Shown: piece by piece, positions 7,817-16,794 of the stretch
Layout: every line of letters begins with the position of its first letter
How positions within the stretch are numbered: the first letter of the stretch is position 1
Origin: a candidate division KSB1 bacterium
GTDB taxonomy: Bacteria; Zhuqueibacterota; JdFR-76; DREG01
DNA length: 41,659 nucleotides
Direction: 5' to 3'
Assembly: GCA_022566355.1 (NCBI GenBank)
Contig: JADFJB010000023.1
Coordinates: 1-41,659 of the forward strand
Notes under the pieces: generated by a model
What the model saw: the letters and a program-made list of their open reading frames with translations, nothing else
Database searches by the model: none
Told to the model about the DNA's origin: nothing
Program-made: the position numbers and the translations under genes

Positions 7817-9481
7817 ATGAAACGATTGCTAAAAATATTTGTGATAATTTGCGTTTGTCAATCGAATAATTGTGCTAACCAGGGAATGCCTCCGGGTGGT
7901 CCGGAGGATAAAACTCCACCGGAGATCATTCATACGATTCCGGATATAAATTCCACAAATGTGCCCAGAACGACGGAGGTCGAATTTGAATTCTCTGAAA
8001 ACATTCAAGATAATTCACTCAAAAGTCTAATTTTTATTTCCCCTAATCCCGGGAAAGGTTTTACGATAAAGGCTAAAGGGAACAAAATCAATCTAGAATT
8101 TACAGATTCACTGATTGCAAATGTGACTTATTCCATTACTCTGGGTACCGGTATTAAAGATTTGCGGGGAAACAAATTAAAGGAATCTTACACACTTGGA
8201 TTTGCGACCGGGGATCGGTTGGACGAAAAGCAAATCTCAGGCCAGGTGTTTGCCGACAAACCAACTGAAGTGACGGTTTGGGCTTATTTTTATTCGGATG
8301 GAGAAGCGGTTAATCCGGGAAAGGACCAGCCAATTTATGTAACACAATGTGATAATGAAGGAAAATTTAAGTTGTCTAATCTTGCATCAAGGCATTACAG
8401 GCTTTTTGCAGTTCGTGATCAAGATAAAAATTTATTATATAATTTAGGTCGAGAACAAATTGGTGTAACTTCATCCGATGTGGATTTAACAGGTAAAGAA
8501 ACTCATATTCAAAATAGATTATTTCGAATGATGGAGGAAGACTCCAGTCATTTAAAAATTCTAAGTTTGGATCAATTGGATCGAAGAAAAATCCGAGTTC
8601 GGTTTTCAAAACCGATATTGCTCGAGCCGGAAATCTCCAATTCCATAATACTATATAATCATCTTGGCGATAGTATTGTGGTTATGAATGCTTACCCGAG
8701 TTCAGACACAAAAGATATTTGGTCGATAACCACACCACCAAGAGACACTGTGAACTTTCAGTTAGGTTTTAAGAACTTGCGGGATTTGTATGGAAGATCG
8801 ATTCAAGATACTGTGAACACCAATTTTAATTCCGTATCCAATCCGGATACAACGAAACCGATTTTGTTATCAGTCACTCCGCCGGACAGCAGTCAGTTGG
8901 TCTTTCCAAATCAACCTTTTATTTTTACTTTTTCCGAAACTATGGCTGCAATAAACGATACGTTATTTACCGTTTCTGAGGATTCTCTGAATCCTTTTAC
9001 AACAAATTGGAAGTATCCCCATCAATTGGAAATATTACCGGAAATTTCATGGGAAGGCAATAAATGGATTCAATTCCAGCTGAATGAAATAAAATTTAGA
9101 GATTCCGCTGGAAATGTGTTGGAAATAGAGAAGACCCATTACTCATGGAAAATATTAAACCCTGATACATTGAGTTCCATTTCGGGCAGCATTAGTGATC
9201 AGGATAGTCTTGGCCAGAGTCGTTTTTATCTTCAGTTGGAAAAAGTAGGCGCCGGAAGAGATGAGAAATCTGTTGTTCATATTGACTCGACGTTTTATTT
9301 ATTTAATGATATATTACCCGGAAAATATATTTTGAGTGGATATCGCGATGCAGATAAAAATGGGATTTATTCATTGGGTTCAACTTTTCCGTTTGTTCTA
9401 TCGGAGAGATTTTTTGTAGCACAAGATACAATATTGGTCAGGGCTAAATGGCCTAACGAAGGGAATAATTACACTTTTTAA
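7817..9481 (+). CDS. Ig-like domain surface lipoprotein
   Basis: 554 residues. The start resembles the FCB lipoprotein family with 'C-A-N-Q-G-x-P-x-GGP-x-D-x-x-PP': here CANQGMPPGGPEDKTPPEI, with Cys19 as the likely lipidated residue. The preceding SNN is a poor lipobox, so processing is uncertain. Residues about 30-130 match a bacterial Ig-like (SbsA-type) domain: 'PPEI--TIPDINSTNVPRTTEVEFEFSENI'. A second such unit begins near residue 345 (TKPILLSVTPPDSSQLVF). Carboxypeptidase-regulatory-like folds (ISGQVF..., SISGSISDQ) follow each Ig unit. It is divergent from the TPR operon across 210 bases. The exact function is unknown; an outer-leaflet location is likely. Confidence 0.75.
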   Translation: MKRLLKIFVIICVCQSNNCANQGMPPGGPEDKTPPEIIHTIPDINSTNVPRTTEVEFEFSENIQDNSLKSLIFISPNPGKGFTIKAKGNKINLEFTDSLIANVTYSITLGTGIKDLRGNKLKESYTLGFATGDRLDEKQISGQVFADKPTEVTVWAYFYSDGEAVNPGKDQPIYVTQCDNEGKFKLSNLASRHYRLFAVRDQDKNLLYNLGREQIGVTSSDVDLTGKETHIQNRLFRMMEEDSSHLKILSLDQLDRRKIRVRFSKPILLEPEISNSIILYNHLGDSIVVMNAYPSSDTKDIWSITTPPRDTVNFQLGFKNLRDLYGRSIQDTVNTNFNSVSNPDTTKPILLSVTPPDSSQLVFPNQPFIFTFSETMAAINDTLFTVSEDSLNPFTTNWKYPHQLEILPEISWEGNKWIQFQLNEIKFRDSAGNVLEIEKTHYSWKILNPDTLSSISGSISDQDSLGQSRFYLQLEKVGAGRDEKSVVHIDSTFYLFNDILPGKYILSGYRDADKNGIYSLGSTFPFVLSERFFVAQDTILVRAKWPNEGNNYTF

Positions 9482-9595
9482 CCTTAGACATTTTCAAATT
9501 TATATTAAATTTTAAGCACTCTTATATTCTAGAATGGATTTATCCAATAAATAATCCGATTAAATAGTATAAATACGAAACTATCGAGGTATTAT

Positions 9596-10399
9596 ATGTT
9601 ATTTAGTTCAACTTCAAGCCTGAAATTTAACGATCGCAACTTGATTCCAGCAATTATACAGGATCATGAGAATGGCAAGGTACTCATGCATGTATACATG
9701 AACAGAGATGCGGTCAAACGTTCAAGGAAATCCGGCGAGCTATGGATTTATCATAGAAAAAAGAAGAAAACATGGAAAAAAGGCAATGATTCCGGCCGGA
9801 CTTTCAAGGTGGTCGATATGTTCCTTCATCATGATCGCAACATATTGTTGGTCTCCGGAGTACCAAATGGTCCGGCTTGCCACACAGGCAGCGAAACTTG
9901 TTTTTATCATTCATATAAGAATGATCCGAGTGGCTTACCGGATGATTCTATTTCGAATGATGGTGAAATAGACAATATTAAGAAAATATTTCGGGAAGAT
10001 AACCTGGTATCTGAGGTAGAAATTGTGGGGGCATCCGAGAGTATTGTCGATCAATCTGAAAAACTAACTATTGAAGACTTCAAAAAAAACAAGCCGTCCG
10101 AAGCCGAATATGAAAAAAAGGATGACGAACTGACGGTAAAGAAATTGTATCAAAGCATTCCAAAGGATAGTGATTCCGGCAAGGAAACAAACTCCGGTGG
10201 ATCTATTTCAGAGGAGATTGCCCAGAAGATTGGTCAAGATTCTATGCAATTAGCAATATGTACAGCACATGGTGATAAAGATGCGATTGTTCAAAAAAGT
10301 GCAGAAATTGTCTACCAGATCATTAAACTAAATGCAATAAACCAGGTAAACCTAATTTCCTTTGAAGATAACTTAAAAGCTGTTTTTGATGAAGATTAA
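9596..10399 (+). CDS. HisIE-like protein with degenerate active sites
   Basis: 267 residues, against about 200 for a normal HisIE. Residues 11-105 align with phosphoribosyl-AMP cyclohydrolase (NLIPAIIQDHENGKVLMHVY, KKGNDSGRT, GPACHTGSETCFYH). The metal motif normally D-C-D-x-D reads H78-H79-D80-R81-N82, so two Mg ligands and one Zn Cys are changed; Cys95 and Cys102 remain. A charged linker (about 110-180) leads to a HisE-like helical domain (about 183-262). There the family's 'KVGEE-x-x-E' reads KIGQDSMQ and 'EASDLMYH' reads KSAEIVYQ, so all catalytic acidic residues appear altered. No other his genes are in the window. It may be a pseudoenzyme, a repurposed nucleotide-binding protein, or a decaying paralogue. 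Confidence 0.75.
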   Translation: MLFSSTSSLKFNDRNLIPAIIQDHENGKVLMHVYMNRDAVKRSRKSGELWIYHRKKKKTWKKGNDSGRTFKVVDMFLHHDRNILLVSGVPNGPACHTGSETCFYHSYKNDPSGLPDDSISNDGEIDNIKKIFREDNLVSEVEIVGASESIVDQSEKLTIEDFKKNKPSEAEYEKKDDELTVKKLYQSIPKDSDSGKETNSGGSISEEIAQKIGQDSMQLAICTAHGDKDAIVQKSAEIVYQIIKLNAINQVNLISFEDNLKAVFDED

Positions 10400-10424
10400 A
10401 CGACTGGAAGCTAGGATTGAAAAT

Positions 10425-10453
10425 AAAAAAGCGCTTTTTAAAGCGCTTTTTTT
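10425..10453. terminator. Bidirectional Rho-independent terminator
   Basis: A-rich arm plus GCGC at 10425-10437 pairs with AAAGCGCTTTTTT at 10440-10452, with an A-run on one side and a T-run on the other, so it can stop transcription both ways. It lies between the convergent HisIE-like gene (ends 10399) and the S41 protease gene (ends 10466). Confidence 0.85.
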
Positions 10454-10465
10454 GTGACCAATTTT

Positions 10466-12082
10466 TTAATTTTTGTTGTTGAGGGACGACATAGACAGTA
10501 ATTGACTAGCATCCTTAAAATGTTTTGAAGCTTCCTGCAAGACAGTATCTCTAATAAGATTAACATAAAATTGACCTTCTTCGCCCCATAAACGATAGGC
10601 AATTTCTCTTTTCAACAAGAATTGAAAATCCATGGTATTGTCTTCAAAATTGCTTAACTCCGTACCGTATCCTTTATCGATCACAAATTCACCAAACGTT
10701 TTAATCGATTCTTCAGAAATCTCAAATTCGTTGGCAAATTGTCTGGCAGTCATAGCTTTAATTTTCGGATATTGTGAAAGGATCTGTTCGCTGAAAGTAT
10801 AAATATACCTTTCGGAATTCCAGGCGACTTTTATCACAAAATCAGATGTTGAATTTTCTTTATTCTCAAGCCATTGATCAGGGGTGATCCCTCCACCGCC
10901 TCGAACCTCTCTCCCGGAAAATGTTTTAAATTTCGGTAAACTAGCATAGTTAATTTCTCTTAAGCTATCATTGTAGACTTCGCGGTAGTAGTCTTCAATG
11001 GACTTATCATTATAATCTCTCTGGATTAATCGACCGCTTGGAGTGTAATAACGAGCAGTGGTAATTAAAAGAACAGAGCCATCCTGAAACGGATACTGTG
11101 TCTGCACCAGTCCTTTGCCAAAACTTGTAGTTCCCATTATCAGTCCACGATCCCAATCCTGAATCGCCCCGGCAACAATTTCAGACGCAGATGCACTTCC
11201 CTGGTCAATAAGAACGATTAGAGGAATCATTCGATGCTTGGTATTCGAACTCGAATGATATTCCCTGTGAGATTGAGGGGTTTTCCCTTGTGTATAGACG
11301 ATCATTTTCTTACTTGGGAGAAATTTTTCGGAAACTTCTACTGCCATTTGCAGATAGCCGCCGCTGTTCCCTCGTAGATCCAGAACAAGTTTTTGTAAAT
11401 TCTCTGATTCGAGTTTGTCGAGGGCTTCTTCTAGTTCTTCCGAGGTAGTCGCAGAAAAACGGCTGATACGAATATATCCAATTCCATCTTCAAGAAAGAG
11501 AGAATTTGGTACACTATCCACATGTATCGATTCACGAACGATTGTAAATTCTTTTGGTTTATCCCAACTTTTACGTTCGATAGTGACATTAACGGTGGTA
11601 CCGGATTTCCCCATTAATAATTTCGGCACAGCGTCTTGCTTTATTCCTACTGCTGATTGAGAATTAATTTTGATGATACGATCCCCTGGCCGAAATCCTA
11701 AGCGATAAGAGGGTCCTCCTTCAATGATAGACATAATCGTAATTTTGTCATTTATGATATCGAATCGAATTCCGATTCCTGAGTAGCCTTCATATTGTTG
11801 GCTCCATTTTTTTACCTGGTCAGAAGTCATATAATTTGTGTGAGGATCCAAATCCTTTAACATTCCGCTTATTGCATTATTGATAAGATTATCAATATCA
11901 ACGTCGTCAACATAAACTCTTTGGATGGTTTGCATGACAGCATTAAAAACTTTCATCTTTACATAGATATTGTCAACGATAGGAGCTAGCCAATTGCTGT
12001 AGACAAAACTTATTGAAATCGTCGAGATGAAAATTACCGAGAGAACTGGGATGGTTATTTTTTTACGTATTCTACTGATCAT
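10466..12082 (-). CDS. ctpA: C-terminal processing peptidase, S41 family
   Basis: 538 residues. One N-terminal hydrophobic segment (about 8-28) serves as anchor or signal. It is followed by the S41 N-terminal helices with the 'LDPHTNYM' motif (78-85), a PDZ domain (about 97-170, GIGIRF...GFRPGDRIIKIN) and the protease core. Catalytic Ser298 lies in DQGSASASEIVAGAIQD and Lys323 in SFGKGLVQTQYP, 25 residues apart as in Prc/CtpA. These enzymes trim C-termini of periplasmic proteins. A C-terminal extension of about 150 residues follows the core. It precedes nothing in a tight operon: the diguanylate cyclase gene ends 54 bases upstream, so co-transcription is possible. Confidence 0.93.
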   Translation of the reverse strand: MISRIRKKITIPVLSVIFISTISISFVYSNWLAPIVDNIYVKMKVFNAVMQTIQRVYVDDVDIDNLINNAISGMLKDLDPHTNYMTSDQVKKWSQQYEGYSGIGIRFDIINDKITIMSIIEGGPSYRLGFRPGDRIIKINSQSAVGIKQDAVPKLLMGKSGTTVNVTIERKSWDKPKEFTIVRESIHVDSVPNSLFLEDGIGYIRISRFSATTSEELEEALDKLESENLQKLVLDLRGNSGGYLQMAVEVSEKFLPSKKMIVYTQGKTPQSHREYHSSSNTKHRMIPLIVLIDQGSASASEIVAGAIQDWDRGLIMGTTSFGKGLVQTQYPFQDGSVLLITTARYYTPSGRLIQRDYNDKSIEDYYREVYNDSLREINYASLPKFKTFSGREVRGGGGITPDQWLENKENSTSDFVIKVAWNSERYIYTFSEQILSQYPKIKAMTARQFANEFEISEESIKTFGEFVIDKGYGTELSNFEDNTMDFQFLLKREIAYRLWGEEGQFYVNLIRDTVLQEASKHFKDASQLLSMSSLNNKN

Positions 12083-12135
12083 TTTTACTCCTTAAAGATT
12101 TTCATAATGTATTACATTTACATCGGTTGAACTTA

Positions 12136-13515
12136 TTAGTTCCGCATTACTTCCGCAACTTTTTCAGGATTTAATATTTTTTTAGAGTTATTTGAGTATA
12201 AGGTGAATTGATTTCTTCCTTGGTTCTTAGCCTTGTATAATGCTTTATCTGCACGAACAATTAGTTCTTTGATCATATTTGCATCCCTGGGATAGGTTGC
12301 TGCACCAATACTGATCGTCAATTTTCCTTTAGGTTGGACTTCCTCTTTGTAGAAGGGGAAATCTTGTATTCTTTTCATCAACCTTTTACAAAAGGCTTCG
12401 GCGCCATTTTGATCTTCTTCAGGTAAAATTATACAAAATTCTTCACCGCCATAACGAGCTGCAACATCAGTATCACGTATGCAAGATTTAAGTATTTTTG
12501 CTATTTGCTTAAGAATTTTATCTCCGGCCGGATGACCCAAGGTGTCGTTATAATTTTTAAAATGATCAACATCCATTATAACCAGGGAAACGGGTCTATT
12601 GGTTCTTTGTGATCGAAATACTTCATCTCGCAATCGAATTCTAAAATAACGATAGTTATGTAATGTTGTTAAATCGTCAGTTATTGAACTTTCTTTTACT
12701 TTTTCGTAAAGTCGCGAATTGGCGATAGCAACAGATACGATGTTAGTAATAAGTGTAACCATTTCTATATCGGTTTGGTTATAGGGCTTACCGTTGATTT
12801 TCATACCGAGAATTAAAAGCCCAATCAATTTACGAGAATGGAACAAAGGTGTAATTACTTCGGCATCAACAGATCTGAATTTGTTAATTTCTTTTAATGA
12901 TGTTAACTCATCGGCGATAATGACCGGGCATCGTTTCTGAAACAGCTCTTTAACTAACGTATCTTTTGTGTCGAATATTAAATCTTCAAGTTCCGATTCG
13001 TGAACTCCTTTGGCTTTTACGAGTTCAAGTTTTGTTGAGCTTTTATCTTTATGCAAATATAGAATTGTGTTCTTAATACGGAGTTGTCCAATTAGTGTAT
13101 TCAGGTAAGAGTTAACTAAATTATCCATATCCAAAATGGATGTTAAATCCAGGCTAATCTGAAAGAGGTTATGAAAATCGTAAATTCGACGTTTTAACTC
13201 CCTATTAACAACCCGAAGTTCACTTGCAGTGGAATCAATTTCTTGTCGATATTTTTTAGTACGCGCTGAAACACCTGTTGCCGTAAGCTCATCCGTTAAA
13301 AGAAGGAGCCTCGCACTAATTACTCGACTCGCAGTAATTGAACAAGCAAGTAGTACAATTGCGGTGATTAATATTTTAGCATAAAGTGAAATGTCGATTT
13401 TGAGAGAAATAAATATTCCAGCGAAAACAGAAACCAAAACAAGAATTAGAATAATGTAAACTGTTTTGTAATCGATAAATTTTGCATTTTCCACGCTATG
13501 GATTCCTTGAACCAT
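12136..13515 (-). CDS. Membrane-anchored GAF-GGDEF diguanylate cyclase
   Basis: 459 residues. Two membrane helices (about 17-37 and 46-62), a coiled linker (about 85-112), a GAF-like sensor domain (about 115-268), then a GGDEF domain (about 275-440). The active-site motif is GGEEF at 356-360, with MDVDHFKNYND giving the metal-binding Asp. An RxxD product-inhibition site (R347-D-T-D350) lies five residues before it, so feedback control by c-di-GMP is expected. It makes c-di-GMP from two GTP. No phosphodiesterase or PilZ partner is visible nearby. Confidence 0.92.
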   Translation of the reverse strand: MVQGIHSVENAKFIDYKTVYIILILVLVSVFAGIFISLKIDISLYAKILITAIVLLACSITASRVISARLLLLTDELTATGVSARTKKYRQEIDSTASELRVVNRELKRRIYDFHNLFQISLDLTSILDMDNLVNSYLNTLIGQLRIKNTILYLHKDKSSTKLELVKAKGVHESELEDLIFDTKDTLVKELFQKRCPVIIADELTSLKEINKFRSVDAEVITPLFHSRKLIGLLILGMKINGKPYNQTDIEMVTLITNIVSVAIANSRLYEKVKESSITDDLTTLHNYRYFRIRLRDEVFRSQRTNRPVSLVIMDVDHFKNYNDTLGHPAGDKILKQIAKILKSCIRDTDVAARYGGEEFCIILPEEDQNGAEAFCKRLMKRIQDFPFYKEEVQPKGKLTISIGAATYPRDANMIKELIVRADKALYKAKNQGRNQFTLYSNNSKKILNPEKVAEVMRN

Positions 13516-13745
13516 TAAACGCTTTGCTGGATAAATAACACAAACATAGAACTTACTTATATTAGTAAAAAATATATACTTACAGTATCAAAAAAGTCAA
13601 GAAACGTAAATTTCTGTTAAACTACTATAATTTTTAGTCCAAAACCATAAATAAGAAATAATTCACGAATTGATAAGGTTGTTAAAATATATCTTAAAGA
13701 ATTACTTTTAAGTTAGTGACACAATATGATTATTAGACAATTGGC

Positions 13746-13773
13746 TTGACAACCCAATTAATTGTAATAAATT
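13746..13773 (+). promoter_or_regulatory. Candidate promoter for the protease-barrel cassette
   Basis: A perfect TTGACA at 13746-13751 is followed after 16 bases by TAAATT at 13768-13773. A start site about seven bases later would coincide with the ATG at 13780. Either the mRNA is nearly leaderless or the true start is the in-frame ATG at 13810. Neither ATG has a clear ribosome site. Confidence 0.35.
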
Positions 13774-13779
13774 GAAACA

Positions 13780-16700
13780 ATGCCAATACTTACAAATCGG
13801 TTCATTGCTATGAATTGTATACCTATAAATTTTAATCAGTTAAAGTTTTTTTTCTTTTCTGTTTTAATTCTAATTTCATTCTTTCCTCACTCCTCAAAGG
13901 CCCAATATTTCTTTGGGAGAAATAAAGTCAATTATAATCAATTTGATTGGCGTGTTATGCAAACCGAGCATTTCGATATTTACTTCTATCCTGAAATGCA
14001 AGAACTTGCTGCACTTGGAGCAGATTATGCTGAAGAAGCGTATAAAATACTCCAGGCCAAATTTGACCATGCGATAAATGTAAAAATACCCCTGATTTTC
14101 TACAGTTCTCATTTTCATTTTCAAGAAACCAATGTAATACCTAATCTAATCCCTGAGGGAGTAGGCGGTTTTTTTGAATTCATAAAAGGCCGGGTTGTTA
14201 TTCCGGCAAATGGTTCATTGTATGGATTTCGCCATGTAATTCATCACGAACTTGTTCATGTTTTTTCACGAAGTAAAATAAAACGTATACTGAAAGATAA
14301 TCGAAAGCTGGATTGGACAGGCTTGCCACTTTGGTTTACCGAAGGTCTTGCCGAATATTGGTCGATTGGCTGGGATTCTCAAACTGAAATGTTTATTCGC
14401 GATGCAATCATAAATAATTACTTCTTTCCATTGCAAAATCTCTACCAGATCAGAGGTAGTTTTCTTATGTACAAAGAGGGTCAAGCTTTTTTTCGATTTA
14501 TATCTGAGAGATATGGCGAAAATAAAATTATCCAATTATTCGAGAATTATTGGAAAATAAACAGATTTAGTAAAGTTGTAGAAGCAACTCTTGGCGTTGA
14601 TTTCAAGCAATTAGATGAAGAATGGGTTTATTCGTTAAAGAAAAAATATTATCCGATTTTAGCAGAAAACGATCTCCCAGGTAAAGTTACAAAGGAAATT
14701 ACAAAGAATGGGATAAATACAAAGCCTGCGTTTTTTCGACTAAATTCAAAACCTTACGTTGCCTTTTATGCAAATCGCTCAGGATATTCCAATGTTTATC
14801 AAAAGGCATTGGAAGGAGAAAATCCAAAAGATTTTGAAGCACAAGTATTAGTTGAGGGAGAAAGAACTTCCGAATTCGAATCTTTCCATCTCCTGGGAAG
14901 CAAATTGGATGTATCAAACGATGGGAAACTGGCATTTATAGCCAAAAGTGGGGAGGCAGATGCTATTTATATTTACGATTTGGAAGCAAAGGAAATTTTA
15001 GATAAGCTTCAGTTTGATAATTTAATTTATCTTTCTTCACCAGCCTTTTCTCCCGAAGGAGATCGTATAGTATTTTCAGCAATAGATTTTTCGGGTAAGA
15101 ATGATTTATATACCACGACTCTAAGCGATAAAAGTCTAAACAGGCTCACAAATGACTTTTATGACGATAAAGATCCAAGTTGGGATCCTTCAAACGGCTC
15201 CATCGTGTTTAGTTCGGATCGGACCGATTATGGGATGCAAGGCGCCTATAATATTTTTAAAATGGATTTATCAACCTACTTGATTGAGCATATCACCTAT
15301 GGCAATTATCAGGATTCATCTCCGGTCTGGTCACCTGATAGTAAATATCTTGCCTTCACTTCAAACAGGGATGATGCATTTAACATATGGTTAATTAAAC
15401 CTGGAATCAGGTACAAAAGAATGCCCACTCAAATTGCCGGAATTGATAATCCTGATTTTTCCAGTAGTATAGAACTTACCGAAACCGAGAGATATTTTAC
15501 TACACTTAAAAACGGGCCTGTAGCTACTAATATTGTCGAACCTGTGCAGTTGAAAAAGGTAACTCATTTTGTGACAGGTGCTTTTGATCCGGAGTGGACA
15601 GATGAAGGCAATTTGATTTTTACAGCATTCGAGAAACATAGTTTTCAATTAAGACAACTAGATAATTTAAAAGAGCTTTTTGATCGCGAAAGTGAAGCTG
15701 AACTGGACCTGATTGTTCATAAAGGAAATTTTTGGTTAAAAGATCACCGAAACAAAAAAATTGCCAAGGGTAATCTAAAATACAAAAAAAGATTTACATT
15801 GGATGTTGCACAAAGTTTTGTCGTCCAGGATCCTACATTTGGCAATTATGGCGGCGCCCAGCTTTCTATGAGTGATATTTTGGGGAATCATCAATATCAC
15901 TTTTTGGTTTATAACGATGCCAGACAACGAAGTGAATTTATAAAGAGTTTCAATGTTGCGGTCACAAAGATAGATTTATCACGAAGGCTTAACCTGTCTT
16001 ACGGAGTTTATCATTTAGCCGGAAACTTTTTCAATCCTGAAGATCAATTTTTCTATGAAAGAAGATATGGCGGATTTTTTAAGGTGAGTTACCCAATCTC
16101 TGTGTTCAATCGCATTGAGACTTCCTTGAATGTGAGAGAATCCGAAAAAGAACGGTTTGGATTAGGTCAAATCAGAAAAGCCTTATTGGTCTCAAATTTT
16201 ATTTCTTATGTAAAGGACAATACTTTATGGGGGAGAACTGGTCCTGTGGATGGCTCTAGGTTCAATTTAACTATAGGCAGTACGATAGATGTCCAGCGCT
16301 CTAACGTGAATTTCTATACAGCTATTGCGGACTATCGAAAGTATTTTAGACTCGGCCAGCGAGTTACGCTTGCTTCCCGAACTTTGGGTAGCTTTAATGT
16401 TGGTAAAGAGGCTCTCAAGTTTTTTATGGGTGGAAGTTGGGATATGCGTGGATACCAACGTTGGAGCATTTGGGGTGAAAACCTTGTCTTATTTAGCCAG
16501 GAGTTACGCTTTCCACTATTGGATGCACTGGCAATTAGATTCCCTTTTGGTGGTATTGGTTTTAACACAATTCGCGGAGCCTTGTTTCTGGATAACGGTA
16601 ATGCATGGAATGGATCTTTCGATAGGTTACTCGGGAGTTATGGAATTGGCGCACGTATGAATTTTATTGGATTTTTGGTGTTTCGTCTTGACTATGGTAA

Positions 16701-16794
16701 AAAATTCTACACCGAATTTAATGGATTTTTTCCTCAGAAAATTGTTCGGGAACCAGGCACTTTTACTCAATTCTTCTTTGGATTCGATTTCTAA
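13780..16794 (+). CDS. Zinc metalloprotease / beta-propeller / outer-membrane barrel fusion
   Basis: 1004 residues. A signal peptide ends near SSKAQ. The N-terminal peptidase-MA-like domain carries HELVH (His156-Glu157-His160) and a third ligand Glu188 or Glu192 in LPLWFTEGLAEYWS, the gluzincin arrangement. Residues about 300-560 hold TolB/PD40-type propeller repeats (FSPEGDRIVFSAIDFSGKND, DPSNGSIVFSSDRTDYG, VWSPDSKYLAFTSNRDD). From about residue 670 the sequence is beta-barrel-like, resembling the Omp85/BamA surface-antigen domain, and ends in Phe (FFFGFDF). I read it as an outer-membrane protein that carries its own periplasmic or surface protease and propeller. The next gene overlaps its stop by one base. 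Substrate unknown. Confidence 0.85.
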   Translation: MPILTNRFIAMNCIPINFNQLKFFFFSVLILISFFPHSSKAQYFFGRNKVNYNQFDWRVMQTEHFDIYFYPEMQELAALGADYAEEAYKILQAKFDHAINVKIPLIFYSSHFHFQETNVIPNLIPEGVGGFFEFIKGRVVIPANGSLYGFRHVIHHELVHVFSRSKIKRILKDNRKLDWTGLPLWFTEGLAEYWSIGWDSQTEMFIRDAIINNYFFPLQNLYQIRGSFLMYKEGQAFFRFISERYGENKIIQLFENYWKINRFSKVVEATLGVDFKQLDEEWVYSLKKKYYPILAENDLPGKVTKEITKNGINTKPAFFRLNSKPYVAFYANRSGYSNVYQKALEGENPKDFEAQVLVEGERTSEFESFHLLGSKLDVSNDGKLAFIAKSGEADAIYIYDLEAKEILDKLQFDNLIYLSSPAFSPEGDRIVFSAIDFSGKNDLYTTTLSDKSLNRLTNDFYDDKDPSWDPSNGSIVFSSDRTDYGMQGAYNIFKMDLSTYLIEHITYGNYQDSSPVWSPDSKYLAFTSNRDDAFNIWLIKPGIRYKRMPTQIAGIDNPDFSSSIELTETERYFTTLKNGPVATNIVEPVQLKKVTHFVTGAFDPEWTDEGNLIFTAFEKHSFQLRQLDNLKELFDRESEAELDLIVHKGNFWLKDHRNKKIAKGNLKYKKRFTLDVAQSFVVQDPTFGNYGGAQLSMSDILGNHQYHFLVYNDARQRSEFIKSFNVAVTKIDLSRRLNLSYGVYHLAGNFFNPEDQFFYERRYGGFFKVSYPISVFNRIETSLNVRESEKERFGLGQIRKALLVSNFISYVKDNTLWGRTGPVDGSRFNLTIGSTIDVQRSNVNFYTAIADYRKYFRLGQRVTLASRTLGSFNVGKEALKFFMGGSWDMRGYQRWSIWGENLVLFSQELRFPLLDALAIRFPFGGIGFNTIRGALFLDNGNAWNGSFDRLLGSYGIGARMNFIGFLVFRLDYGKKFYTEFNGFFPQKIVREPGTFTQFFFGFDF

